From: Gymnopus androsaceus JB14
Taxonomy: Eukaryota; Basidiomycota; Agaricomycetes; Agaricales; Omphalotaceae
Assembly (NCBI GenBank): GCA_009733575.1
Contig: ML769528.1
Coordinates: 1 to 64,000 of the forward strand
Direction of reading: 5' to 3'
Length of the DNA: 64,000 bases
The notes under the pieces are model-generated. The model did not search any database and was not told where the DNA came from. It saw nothing but the letters and a program-made list of their open reading frames with translations. The position numbers were made by a program, and so were the translations under genes. Shown piece after piece: positions 45,891 to 58,193 of the stretch (position 1 is its first letter; each line of letters opens with the position of its first letter).

Positions 45891-46949
45891 GGATGAAGCT
45901 GGAGACAAGGATTAATTTGGTACATCCCTTTTTTTCTCTATCTTTTCTCTTGAGCTAACGCCAAAGACTCGCCCTACAGATTCACGCGCGCCTCAGGCCA
46001 AGTACAATTACTTTATTGTTTTCCTTTTCTAATACTGCGGCATACCGGCTTTTTGTATTCTTTGGACAATGAGTAAATTTCTTTACCTTATTTCAGAGTG
46101 GTTTCCGAGGAAAGAGATGCAACAAAAAACCAGTCAATCGACGTGCAACATCCGGATTGTAAAAGACAATGGAAGCGATTTGGGCTTGGGTGAGATAGGC
46201 ATAATGGATCCGGTCAGGCTTCTCAGGCTTTCGAGTTTTCACTGGCAAATACACTGCGTGGTTAGGATACTATCAGAGCCAGGAGAAGACGATGAAATGG
46301 AGCTCGGAGGAGTTGGTAGAGGAGGCAACGGACTACGCGAGAGAGGTGGCGGGCTGGAAGGACACTTTACCCCTCCCAAGACTGTTGGGATGATGGGCCT
46401 GAGGGGCTGAATGTTGTGCGACCTGATCCATCTCAGCATTCTAAGTATAATAATCATTATACTGGTGCACTTCCAGCAAGTCTTGTCCATGGATTGGGTC
46501 CGAAAAGTGCCCAAAATAAGAAGGTCTGGTTCGGACAGTCATCTGGTTACTCGGATGGCCATTGTCAAGCCTCATACACGCTTGTGCATGAAGCTCGACA
46601 AGTCCTTCGGACTTGAGCTCATCTGCTTTCATACCATAATTACTTATACTCCTATTGAATTCGTTTCAGACGGTATGTTTTGAGCTAACTTTTACGATTC
46701 ATAGCTCCCTTATAATTACAGGCAATAAAGTTGACACGCACTAAACGCCTGTGAAACGCGCATTACATATCGCGTTGTTCTGTGGAAAGTTTTAATATCG
46801 TATCTATTCATTTTATGATACAGCAGAGTAAGGATATACAAGTACAACAGTAGTGGTATCAATAAAGCTTGCAAAGTTGGCATGCTGGAAGAAGCGAGCG
46901 GATGCAAACGAGAGCAAAGGAAAGCAATCGAGGTACGTGCAGAAGCTTA
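45891..46949. other. Intergenic region
   Basis: No gene is assigned. Short exon-like pieces occur on plus (MKWSSEELVEEATDYAREVA near 46295 and NKKVWFGQSSGYSDG near 46515). They may be remains of an unidentified gene. A degenerate ~73 bp duplication with AAGCGAG...GAGAGCAAA(G/A)GAAAGCA lies at 46893-47010. Confidence 0.4.
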
Positions 46950-47763
46950 TGGAAAAAGCGAGTGTATGCAAAGGAGAGCAAAAGAAAGCAGACGGGAAAC
47001 TTCCACTGTCAAGTAACGAGTGAGCATGGAAAGTGGGAGAAAATCATTGTGAAAGTCGTTGAGTAACGCTAAAAAGCGGGGATCGTTCTCGATGTCTAGG
47101 AAATAAATTCATTAGTAGAAAATGCGAACGAGAGAGCACAAAGCATACCGTCAAATTCAAGCTCTTCCTTGGGCAAAGTCCCCTCTGCGAACATGTGAAA
47201 GTACGCCCAGACCAACGTCAAGTAAGCTTGGTGAACGATTTGCACGTTGGGACTACTAGCCAGCGGACCCTATCTGTGGTGCTAGTGAATCTAGAGACGG
47301 AATTCTGGAATACGCGTATACAACTTTGAAGATGAACTGTTCGCAGATTGAGAAGGTCGAGGAGAGAAGGCGCTGGCACTGGGGAGGACTTGTACGAGCT
47401 GGATGGTACCTAAAACTGGTATAGAACAAGATTTCGAGTCTGACTCTGAGGAATCTGACGACTCGGAGGGATCAGACGAGGAATAGGGTGCGTTTTTTTG
47501 AATTCATTTCACCAGGTTTATCGAGTTCTCAAGACTTCGACGCAAGACGCGAGCCTTTCGTTTCGTTCCTTTCGGTAATGGAACTCGTGCCAGCATATCG
47601 AGTTTCTCAACGAATTCCCAAAGCACCTCGCCATAATCATTCCACCATCCCCACTGCTCTGCTAGGATTTTCTTCAGGTGCTCGAACGAGGTGATCGGAC
47701 CGACCGTCGAGAGCAGTTTGACATGCGCATTGCTGAGGATTGATTGGGAAGTCCACTGGTCCT
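46950..47763 (-). CDS. Unidentified multi-exon gene or fragments
   Basis: Two coding-like pieces lie on this strand. One (about 47763-47504) reads STVGPITSFEHLKKI, QWGWWNDYGEVLWEFV and a basic tail, and ends at TGA 47504-47506, preceded by a CAG acceptor. The other (about 47240-46950) reads VHQAYLTLVWAYFHMF and, after a 53 bp intron starting GTATGC, DIENDPRFLALLNDF. They may belong to two genes or one. The composition is helical and well formed, so real genes are likely, but I do not recognise the families. Confidence 0.45.
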
Positions 47764-47949
47764 GGGAATGGTGCTTTTTGTATATGACATGCGCATCGGT
47801 GGAGGGAAAGTTGGGTCAGTTTATGTGGAATTCCTTTTGGGATTGTCGGTTGGCGAAGAGGAGCCTTGTAAGAGTCTAGTCAAATAAGATCGAGTAGACC
47901 TGGCTTGCAGATGTCGCAACAATCTATATCCTTTGCGCGCACTACGGAG

Positions 47950-48640
47950 TTTCAGCTATGAAATCAACTTTCAAGACTGATATGCCTACCTGGTGGTTTG
48001 TTCCCATAGATTTCGGTCAAAATTCTTCACCTACAACATCCAGTATGCACGAACGCAAGCAGGCATTCATCCTTGGCCCGTCTATCGAGCTGCGGTTCCC
48101 AGCCTGCTTTTGGATGCACATCGGACTTCCTATTGCATGAGCTTTGCAGTCCAATCCGTATGCCAACTTTTCAACAAGGATTACCGCAAGACCCTTTCCA
48201 CTACAAGCTTTTGGCGTCCTTCACATTGTATAAACATTGACAAGGCTCTGGGAAGCTTCCACTGGACAACAATATTGACATCAGGTATGTTGCATCCCTG
48301 CCGATTTCTATTGAGTAGTTACTTCGTTTCTCATATGTCTAGTTCACCTACTATGCCAGTTGCATCTGTACAGACCAGAATCCGAATGATTCCGGCCCTG
48401 AACTGCTTCGTGATATCAAAGGCCCGTTCAATATTGAGGATAGGGAGAAGGCGGGGATGAGTAGAGAGTTTTATGAGAACTTGAAGGGGGAAATGCCGTA
48501 TACTGATGCTGTAGATGGGCCGAGGATGGATATGGGTAGTATTCGAGACGCGTTACCTGAGGTTCGGGCTGAAGGTGAAGTTCGAGAGCCCGATGCTTGT
48601 GGGGCCAAAACGAGTTACAGGGGTCGAACGTCGATTTCAA
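47950..48640 (+). pseudogene. Unidentified eroded coding sequence
   Basis: Coding-like pieces switch frame: PLQAFGVLHI (about 48200), GKLPLDNNIDI then, after an intron, FTYYASCICTDQNPNDSG (about 48340) and FNIEDREKAGMSREFYENL (about 48430-48490) with an acidic continuation. The frame must be shifted at several points upstream of 48290. No family is recognised. The next gene relic (GH16) runs on the opposite strand. Confidence 0.4.
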
Positions 48641-48727
48641 AGCGCTTTCTCTCGCATCGGTACCCAACCTTAGAGAAGCACACTTTATTCACTTGGTCTT
48701 CATCTTGCAGTAATAAGTAAACCATCG

Positions 48728-49330
48728 ACAAATATAGTAAGTCCCCAGTTGAGAGATCCTTGAACGTAGTTGGACCCACGAGAAGCATAGAGAACTCCGT
48801 TGCCTCGGGATTCGATAATATCGATCCCACCTAGTTGGGATAGTTAGCTAGACATGAAATAAAGTAGCGGTAAAGAAACGTACCACTTATCGGTCACGTT
48901 CCGTATATTATTGACTGGTAGCATCCATATTGTTGGCCAAAGCTGCAAATCCACGTTAAGAGACATAGAGTGAGAATCTGAAGAGCATATCTCACCCAGT
49001 CACCTTTCGGCATTTTCGCCTTGACTTCCATGCGTCCATATCAAATCGAGCTTCTTCCCATAGTGGTCAGCCTTGCACTCTGTACCAGGTTGATCACAGT
49101 TCCAGCAGTAGCGTTAGAGACAGCTGAACAGGCTTCGAGGTACGCTTTTTGGTCAAAGGTCGTTCCTAGAGAACGCGAATATGGGTAAGAATAAAAAGTC
49201 AATTGAAATTGTGGAAACATTGTACCCGAATCGGCATCAGTAGTCGCCTGAGTGTACAACGTAGATATGTTGTAGATACAGGAAGGGTTTGTCTCCTTCA
49301 GATCTTCCGTGTCAATCCCTGTCACTGGTC
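48728..49330 (-). pseudogene. GH16 glycoside hydrolase fragment, catalytic residue lost
   Basis: Glycoside hydrolase family 16 (beta-glucan active, normally secreted or cell-wall) is recognised from CSAVSNATAGTVIN (about 49110), SARLTTMGRSSI then YGRMEVKAKMPKGDW (49065-49000), LWPTIWMLPVNNI (about 48940) and GIDIIESRGNG ... GSNYVQGSLNWG (48830-48735). The signature ExDxxE has lost its first glutamate: GGG at 48826-48828 in place of GAG. TGA at 49041-49043 replaces an expected CGA arginine codon before YGRM. Neither the N-terminal signal region nor the C-terminal half is readable, so this is a dead fragment. Confidence 0.82.
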
Positions 49331-50418
49331 GAAAGAAAGATTTGGGAATATGCTTCGTATACGCCTGGATTCTTGTAGGATGTAGGCGATTGTTGTGTAT
49401 ACTCTAGATCCAGAGCATTGTCTTCGAAGTGGGCCTGGAAACGGATAGAAGATAACAAGTAGTTACTAAAGCTCAGTGACGACTTGCGTTCAATTTGTCA
49501 GAATTCAGAATCCCCCAGCTTCCTCAAAGCACCGCGCGTGATATTCCTCAGCACATGCGTTACCTGAATGCTTCCGAAACGCTTTCGTCTCCTTCATAAG
49601 TATCGAAATTATACTTCTTTATCATGCACCCTCTCGCACCTTTCTATTTTCTCAAACGTCTTTGCACCGTGCCAAGCATCAGACAACGTTGTTCTGCCCC
49701 CTTTTTTCGTTTCTGCGATGAGTAGGAACATCCTGGTTAAGAAAAATAGAGTTGATGGATCGTCTCGCTAGGTACTGATCACTATAGAAAGTAAGAAACT
49801 AAACAAGCGAATAGAACGAGATTGCCTTACATCCTTCTCATCTTACTATTGTTGTCCGTGGTGATAATGTAATCATACCCCTCTTCACAATGTGGTACAA
49901 AAGCTAAGCCGCAGTTAGCAGCGACAGTTAGAGGGGAAATAAGAAGGTTTTTACCTTGAATTCAAGAGCAGGTTAGTACTGTTTACAGGAAGAGCTTTAG
50001 ACGACAACTGCGATCATGCTAACGAAAAGGATACATTTTCCGCGGTTGAATCTCGTCTCGTTTGCACGAGAGGGTGGTCGTGATATGCCATACGCCAGTA
50101 TATCGAAGAGATTCTGAATATCAACTTGAGCAAACCTACTTCAGATTCACAGGAAACCACGTACTATTTCATATCCAGATATCAAGAACGCATGATTCCG
50201 ACAGTGGAAACGTCGGCTAAAACCTGCACGCGGAGAATGTCCATACAGTTCAAGCCGGACGAAGCTAGTGGCAAAACGAGTTGTTGGTGACTTATGGGCC
50301 ATGGCAGGTTGATCATGATCGGCATGGTTTAGTTGAATTAGCCGGCCTCGGTGCGTCTAATTAGACGCTCACCGCGCTCCCATCTATTTATTGTTCCATC
50401 GCGACCTCTTTCTATGCC
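49331..50418. other. Intergenic region
   Basis: No gene is recognised. The minus strand near 49400 may hold eroded upstream sequence of the GH16 relic. The last few hundred bases upstream of the ATG at 50419 would include the kinase promoter, but I see no definite motif. Confidence 0.4.
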
Positions 50419-52878
50419 ATGGACTCGTCATCACACTATACACCGAAACGGACTTCCAGTAGAAATGTTGGAGATACAGGGTCCTCTCAGCAGGAACTGA
50501 AAGGCAAGATGGAACCCGAGCTTCTGGGCCAGACTTGGGAATTCCCTCCAGAACTATTCGCCAAAGTGCTTTCAGCAAAGACCAGGAAAATGGACGCTCC
50601 AGCTCATGAACTTGAGGGTGTCGACGACATAGACAACTACGACTGTAGCATCGACTCCCTTCAGCCTGAACTTGAGATGTCTCTTCGAGATTTCGACGGC
50701 TATAAACATCTAGTCGATTCGACACGTGAACGCGATCATTACACCGGTTTGGCCAATTTCCTAAACGCTTGCTTGACCGCTTGTCGAGTTGCACTAGGAA
50801 ACAAGGCCGACGACTCATATTATCGACTCCTCGAATTCTTCGTCTGGGACAAGGAAACAAGTGATGGAATCAGCGGTGCCCATCCGCTCAAGCCAGACCT
50901 TGCTAGTATCTTACGGAAGGCCGATGGGAAGTTCAGTCCACCCGATAAAGTCTTTTGGAGTCCACCCGAGGACCAGGCGCAGATGATCGTTCCGGTAGAG
51001 GTGAAGGATGGTTGGAAGGATCTAGTCTTACAGGCGGGAACCTACGCTCGCTGCCTTTTCAGTGCCAGTCCACTTCGTCAATTCACCTTGGTGCTCGGTT
51101 ACGAACACAAAAAGCCCGCCTTCGATTTCTAGCCTATCATCGGGGCGGTCTTACAGCCTCTCGTGAGCTGGATCCAACCGCACCTGAAGGCCAGAAAGAT
51201 ATTTTGCGACTCTTTCTCTCCCTCCTCACATGGAAATCTCCTGCTGATGCAGGTTTTCCGCTTTGGTGCAATGAAGCAAGTATCTATCTTCCTGGGCGAA
51301 TGGGAGGTTCCGATAAGTTCATCGCGGACATTGACAGTGTTCTGCACAACAGTACATGTGTTTGTGGTCGATCTCCTCGTGTACTCCGTGCCAAAAAACG
51401 GAACACAATACCGTCATCTAACTCGGATCGTGGGGAGCTGGGGAGTTTGGAACCAGTCACTCAGACAGCTCTGCGTCGTTCTGCCCGGCTCCAGAAAATC
51501 TCGGGAAATCGTGCCTCACATTCACGGAGTGACATCGCGCCTCGCAAGTCTTCGAGACCAACAAAGTCATCGGGTCAGAAGAAGTCACTGGGTTCTTCTG
51601 GAGCAAAGCTATCGACGAATGAAGGTCAGTGGTCCTGCAATCATTTGATTCCTATTTGACAACATGAAACGTAGACAAACCTATCATCATTTCTCGATCT
51701 CGGGCAGCGAAGGAACCCCTAGTATTTGTGAACCAAGCAGTTGACTGGGCCCCGGAAAGTCCCTTCCTTTTAGAAAACAATACTTTTGCCATCAAGTTTT
51801 CGTGGGCCCTTAGTAGAGGTCCAAACAATACCATTATTGAGCCCCATCTGCTTCGTGAATGCGGTGGCATGTTTGGCATCCCAAAGCATCTCTACTCGTT
51901 CCGGGCTCACCATAAGGATGCATGTCCTACTACAAACCATCTCTTTCTACCTCCACGGACAAAGCGAAAGAATACCACTGGAACGTGTTCCATGTTGACG
52001 TTCATTCTCCTCCGGAGTATCGTACACTGCTGGGGCATGTCATTTCTTTTGTGGGGATCTCGCTGGTGTCAGCGCTGGATCCGTCTTCACTGGTTCGGGC
52101 CGTTGTTCACGCACATCTCGGTAAGACGAGTATCTCCTTTCGCATTCCATTAGCTTATCTTTTTTTGGACTCTAGGCTACTACAACATGTGCCAAAAGAA
52201 CTACCAGCACCGGGACATCAGTATCGGTAATGTTCTCATGGTGGAACAAGGGATCAAATGCGAACCGTTCACTATCAAAAATCCCAACGAAACTCAGACA
52301 GAAATCCTAGAGGTATGTAGACAATTGGGGATCTTCGGACAAGATGCTATGGCTTTTGTGATCGACGGTGATATGGCCATCGACTGGAGGACGTACTTTG
52401 GCGAGAAGCATGATGGTTCAAATTCGGCGAGTCTCTGCATCCTCTTCTTATTACCCGACTAATTGACTTGTAGGGTACGGCTGAGTTCATGTCAAAAGCG
52501 CTACTGGAACCGAACGATGGGGTCATCCATTCTCCTGTGGATGACTACTGGTCATTCTATTTCACCGCGCAATGGGCCTGCGTTTTCCGCCAAGCACTAC
52601 TAGGAGAGGCCGAAGGGGATCCGACAAAGCTTGAATATTTGCGCAGCTTACTGGCTGGAGGTACTGCAAGGAGGGCATTGGGAACAAACTCTATTGTTGA
52701 TGAACCCCTGACAAGGCTTACCTATGGGTCTTTTTTGACTGACATTCAACCTTTTCTCAGAGCATGGAACCAGGCAATGAAAGATTTGTCGTGGGATTGG
52801 ATCAAGGAGAATCGGACAGAGCAATTTTCCCTGACATTTTCCGGCGCTATGCAGACAAGGGTTTATTATCTTTTCTGA
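50419..52878 (+). pseudogene. FunK1-type fungal protein kinase, two or more frameshifts
   Basis: Agaricomycete FunK1 kinase family. Exons: 50419-51624, 51675-52119, 52176-52426 and 52474-52878. N-terminal FunK1 segments are LKPDLASIL, VPVEVKDGW, QAGTYARCLFSASPLRQFTL, HRGGLTASREL and VLHNSTCVCGR. The kinase core shows HRDISIGNVL (about 52214, catalytic loop), VIDGDMAIDW (52357, in the DFG position), GTAEFMS (52474) and SPVDDYWSFYFTAQWA (52530). The frame shifts by one base near 51110 (after EHKKP) and near 51957 (before KEYHW), and probably again near 52830. The third intron (52427-52473) begins GC rather than GT and keeps phase. Otherwise full family length (about 770 codons), so inactivation is recent or the indels are assembly errors. 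Confidence 0.88.
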
Positions 52879-53139
52879 AAGTAGCGTGTCGTTATTGCCC
52901 GAGGCTGTTTAAAGCCATCGCTACAGATCTTATTGGTTTACGCTTCATGCATGTACTATTTGTCCATCTACAAATGCTCGATCAACGATAACATCTCAGC
53001 TTCATTCAGCTTATTGAGTATAGTTGATTGCAGTCCATACACTTGCCTAAGCAGCGTTCATACAGGCTTCGTTTGCCATTGCAGCTGTGCACGTTCGATG
53101 ATAGATATATATCATATATACCCGTTGAACAACCTTCTG
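52879..53139. other. 3' flank of the FunK1 gene
   Basis: Includes an alternative continuation of the kinase C-terminus (FRRYADKGLLSFLKVA) in another frame up to about 52900. No further gene is recognised. Confidence 0.4.
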
Positions 53140-53720
53140 CGCAACAAGGCGAACTAGCAAATTCAAAAGGCGATATCCAGAAGCATCCTGAGACTTCCAA
53201 GGAGTTAGAGTCACTGCCAGGTGTATCTGGAGCAGAGCCGTTGACAAGTAAAGGTCAGTGGTCTTGTAATGATTTGATTCCTATTTGACAATCTGAAACG
53301 TAGCCAAACCTATTATCATTCCTCAATCCCGGGTAGCGAAGGTTGAGCCGCTAGTCCTTGTGAACGAAACCTTTGCCATCAAGTTATCCTGGACCTCTGG
53401 TGAGAGTCCGAACAATACGACTATCAAGACTCGTCTGCTTCGCGAATGCATGTTTGGTGTCCCACGGCATTTGTACTCCTTCCGAGCTCACAATAAAGAT
53501 GCCTGTCCGACCACCAATAATCTTTTTTTACCTCCCGCAGACAAGGTGAATGAGTACCGTTGGGGTTCGCTCAAGAACAGCACTCAAACACCAGATATCG
53601 TACACTTCTAGTTTATCGTACTTCATTCATCGGACACTCACTAGTGTCAGCCGGATATGTCTTCACTGTGCGTTGTTCATGCACATCTTGGTGAGATGAT
53701 AGTCTCTGCATTGCATTAAA
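53140..53720 (+). pseudogene. Partial tandem copy of the FunK1 kinase
   Basis: This matches the middle of the preceding gene (about 51540-52135). It contains the same intron (GTCAGTGGTCTTGTAATGAT ... AACGTAG), then KPIIIPQSRVAK, LRECMFGVPRHLYSFRAHN, KDACPTTNNLFLPPADKVNE and a broken continuation with CGTTGTTCATGCACATCTTG. Neither the N-terminal half nor the catalytic loop is present. The 20-residue stretch around DACPTTN keeps the frame that is lost in the longer copy. It is a decayed partial duplicate, about 1.6 kb downstream of its source segment. Confidence 0.85.
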
Positions 53721-54056
53721 CATATTTAGGTGGATATTGAATACTCTTCTGGTAAGATAGTCACATCATCAACATGGAAGAGCGCCTTGGATTGGGAGTG
53801 AGGGCAAACGCGTTGTCATCACGTCTTGCATACCAGCATCCAAGATTTTCAATAATTTCTCTCATAATTATGAATGAGCGATAATCCAACGAAGCAATTA
53901 TGAAGAATACTTTATATCGTCAGTGTGTATGTATAAGCATCCTGTCCAGCGAGGATTTTTAAAGTGATCTGGTCATACCGACCCACCCGCCTTAGCCAAC
54001 TTCTCCCTCTCTCCTCTTCGGCTTCCTCCTGCTCCCCAACCTCAACCAGCATCTCC
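53721..54056. other. Intergenic region between kinase relic and tRNase Z gene
   Basis: No coding sequence is recognised. The last 140 bases would be the 3' untranslated region of the minus-strand tRNase Z gene. Confidence 0.4.
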
Positions 54057-57000
54057 TCATAAGCTCTGCTCAATCGCTGCCATGTAAAACTGCATCTTCC
54101 ACATGTTACCAATGGTTAGGTTGGCGTAGTCAAATGCTGTTACGATGAACGGGGAGTCGTCGCTTCGCACAGATTGGTTAGCGATGGATGAAGAAGGGTA
54201 ATTAGCGATTTGATGTGGAATTTTAGGTTGTCGAGCGGAGAAATGCGTAAGGAGAATATTGGACGCCTTCATTCTGGATGTTGGAAGTTTGTCAACAAAC
54301 CTGGTCGAAACCGTAAATAAAAAACACTGACCTTGTCAATGGTAATCGCTTGCCCAACCGTACTGTGCGCTTTCTGTGCTGCCATCTGCTCTTGATCGTC
54401 GGTCATTGTAGCTTCATGGATCAGCACAGAAGCGCCTTGACCCGCGTAGACGAGGGATCGGAGGCGTGGTGTCGGCAGAGAAGCTATGGTGTGCATGAGT
54501 ATTGAGTATATCATTAAGAAGAGAGGATTTACACGACGCTCCACCCATCTTCACTCCTAATAACTGCACCATAACATCTCGTTCGGTGTCGAACGTCTAC
54601 AGAAAAGAAACTTTTGAGACCCAAGGAACGACACATGTCCGCTGCGTTGGCTCGAGATCTGAGGGTGATTGAGAGTCAGTTTGTAAGATTGTGAAGCCAA
54701 AGGCGGACCATGAAAAAAACTCACCTCGCCATATCGAACCATTCTTCCGTCCCGCCTACATTCCAAAACCCCGACACGTAACTATCGGCCTGTTTCCAAT
54801 GTAAAGCTGGAGAAAGGATGGGGATGACGCCGTTCTTGTTTGAATTTGAGTTGAAACTGGCATCCTCGTCCCCATAAACCAAGCCCAAATCCTCCAAATC
54901 GGAAAGCTCCCGAAGGTACAAGTGTACAGGCCTGAGGGTTACGAGATAGCAAGGATGGGTTGGTGCGGGATGTAGCTATAATTACTTAGACTTGGGTGTC
55001 GAATGACATTGAAGAACACACATACCTTCTTCCTCATCGCAAGCAGTTGCGCCACACCCAGATGATGGTCCGCATGGACGTGCGACACGTAGATACATTT
55101 GAGGTCTCGGAGGAATTGATAGACATTTTGGGTTGGCGGTGAAGACGAGGAAGAGCTCGCGGTATTTTCGGTAGGCCCGGAAGACGGTGCAGAGAAAGAG
55201 GAAGTCTCTGTCCCAAAATACCGACACAACTGCCCCCAGGTTCCCTCGCCACAGTCGAGGAGGATGTTTCCATAGTTGGGTATTTGGATAACGGTTGCAG
55301 AAACTAGAGATAAAGAATTGAAATAGTCAACATTTCATGTCGCCGATAACAAGGAAGTAGATTCACCATTCCGATATTTCCCTGGTACCGCACTCCCCGT
55401 ACCAAGAGTAATAATACCGACATCCGCCCCCTTCATCGCCTGCACTGTTTTAAGCATTTTCGCGCTTTCCGAGAAAGCTGCTACATCAGCACGACCTTGA
55501 GCAAATGCTGCAGCAGTGCGAGGTTTGAGGATTAGGGTACTTGGCTCCGGCAAGCTTGAAGTATTATAGGTGATAACAGTTTTGAGGGCTTCAGTCTCGT
55601 CCTTCTCTTCGGGAGCGGTAACCTCCTCGTCTGAGGCCTCTGATTCTTTCGAAATTGCAGCGGTATCCATAACGGTGGACTCGGAAGCGCCCTCTCCACC
55701 AACATAACCATGAAAGCGATCATTCTCCAACGCCCATCTAGCCCGCTGTGGTGGACCGAGCGGACGCATTGGGAGGACCATGTAGGGCTTCATTAAGGTT
55801 AGGTTTTTGGGGGTCGGGATGTCTACCGGATAGTACGGAAGACGGTCAGTAAACGCAATCAGGAGTTCAAATCCACTCACCGCCATCGTCCCCTAGATTT
55901 TTTTCCGCTTTCAACCTCCACTTTGGCACTTTAAATATATCGGGATCAAGCTGGTTGAGTTTGAGCTGATGATAGCCCGAGGAGGTGAACGTAAGGGGGT
56001 CTGGGAGGTGGGATTTTGAGGAAAGGATGTGCTGTTACAGAGGAGGAAAGGGAAGTGGAGGGGGAAGCATAAGCAAAACCGCCGCAATAGATTGAAAAAA
56101 AAAACTCACATGAATATCCTCCCGCTCTCCAAACCCAGCTATAAACTCCCTATATCTCTTGCTTTCCCAGACGCCTTAACCACATAGGTGAATAACAGTT
56201 CGGAGTACAAAGTCTTCCTAGGGCTCGGTTTCGTTCTTGACTGCCTCCGCGTTTGTTTCTCCCATCGCGTCCTCCCCGGCTTCCTTCCACCCAGTCCACT
56301 TCGCGTATCCATTCTGAGCTCGAAACGTCTCAAAAAGCGCCGGAACATGTTCCGGACTGGGTACGTCCAGTATCAGCACCGCTGTAGCAGGATCAGAGGG
56401 CTCGACTAGGTCTGCGGGACCGACAGTTATCGTCTCCATCTCCACTTCCGTTGTCGCTGAGCTTGAACTCGAAGTGTTCGTAGTTTTTTTCCTCTTAAAC
56501 TGTACAGTCTCCCCATTCGCGATGTTCTTTCTCAACGGTCTAGGTACACCCATTGCTTCGGCTTTGGCACCGTTTGAATTTGCCACGGATACGTGGGCCG
56601 ATGACGAGGTAGGAAATGGAAAGGGCTGAGGGGAGAACTGGACTTAGGGTTTTAATTTCGGAGCTAGCGCATGCCGCTGGCGATGAAGATTCACTCTCTG
56701 CCAATGTGAACCTCAGCAATTCTGCGTGATAGCCTGATATAAGCTGAGGACGACCATAGTCATCCATGTTCCCATCTTTGGCGGCATAAGACCACTTATC
56801 CTTCCGACGGGATTCTTTCGGAGCAGGCCGTTTTCCCTTGCCCTTATTTTTCTGACCAATGGTTTTGATAGCAGGGAACATGACATCTACCATCATATCG
56901 CGCCATTCTTGGGCTTGAGATGGGGGGAGTGCAGCGGGGGAGAAGGAAGGAGTGGAGAGGAGGGAGGTTAATGAGGCCGAGTCGGACAAAGAGAATGGCT

Positions 57001-57804
57001 CTGCAGTGTGCATAGGTGCATCTTCTTCACCAATACTACCATCTGTATTTTGCTTTTTAATGGGTGAAGATGTTTCGGCAGTATCTGCCAAACTTCGTTT
57101 TCGTTTAAGGGAAGATTCAGAAGTGTTCGTATTGGAATGCGAACTAGATACATAGCCGGAGCCAGAAGGATATACAGGAATGGCGTAAACCGTAATATTC
57201 CAGTCTTTGAATATCGGTTTCGGTGTAGGATTCGGCTTGAATTCTCTAAAAGGCACCTCAGTCGAGACAACTGGTCAGAGATTCCCTATCTTGCGATTAG
57301 GATCTTTTGAATAATAATATGAGTAGAAACATACACGCACCTATACATAAAATTTCTCATCGAAGCCAAAAGGTGCTTTAATCCTGGAGGTCCCATAACA
57401 TCCATTCGAGGAAAGGCTGGACCAGCGTCAGCAAAGGTCATTAAAAGAGCTGTATCCTTATTGAGATCCTTAAAATAACCCAGAATTTCACCAAAATGCT
57501 CACATGCAAGTCCCGCTGCTCTCTTTTCTCCAATTCCCGTCAAAAACACTCCCTTCGTCCTAATCACCCCCCATTTTGACTGTGTAAAAGCCCTGGACGT
57601 ATTTTGGCCTGCATTGAAGATGTAATTTTCACCGGGTTGTTCAAAATCGAAGATGAACGTAGGATCGGTATCGGAAGTTGTCGTGCTGAGAATGGACATG
57701 CACCAATTTGTTGGGTTTCTATCCGAGCCTCCGCGAGTCTTTTGAGGTTTTGGGGTCATACCGACATTAGAGGCACGACGCGAGAGCCCTGTGATATGCT
57801 GCAA
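54057..57804 (-). pseudogene. Long-form tRNase Z (RNase Z, ELAC2/Trz1-like), broken
   Basis: Endonuclease family that removes tRNA 3' trailers in nucleus and mitochondria; only the long two-domain form has this layout. The N-terminal half shows YIFNAGQNTSRAF, MTFADAG and MGPPGLKHLLASMR (57650-57360), then a serine-rich linker. The C-terminal half has IITLGTGSAVPGKYRN (55390), LLDCGEGTWGQLCRYFG-like sequence, the metal motif SHVHADHHLGVAQ (55080), DVRHRTRCYG (54580), LIHEATM (54410) and ILLTHFSARQPKIP (54240). Damage: TAG at 56218-56220 and TAA at 56176-56178 in frame, a one-base insertion near 56575 (after GKF), and a frame change near 54455 after FSADT, where GDT is expected. A functional copy should exist elsewhere, or the sequence contains errors. 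Confidence 0.88.
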
Positions 57805-58193
57805 CTTTGAGCAGCGAAAGGGGAAGAACGACAGTTTGAATCAGCCTGACTCGAACGAAAGTTCAAAGAAGAATATTAGACGCTGGAGTAGGCGCTCGCT
57901 GCTGGACAGGTACACCAATGCCATTTCACAGCTTCGTTCCTTGCAGAAATTCAAGAATCGATGAACTTTATGAGACGTCTATAGGCAGTGTTTATTACAG
58001 ATGACGATCCGTATATTGGATATGTCTATGTATATTTATCGATAAGTTGAGAGACGTGCTTCGTTAAGGCTACTAAGGCCTGTATTGGCTACTATAATAA
58101 TATATAGGTGTATCTTTTGGACCATATAAAAAAATTTGGCGACTTAGCCTTATTTTGGCAACTTTATTCAGGGATCTCGTAACCAGGCGGCGT
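57805..58193. other. Intergenic region
   Basis: Upstream of the tRNase Z start and downstream of the next minus-strand gene. AT-rich, with no gene or clear motif. Confidence 0.4.
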
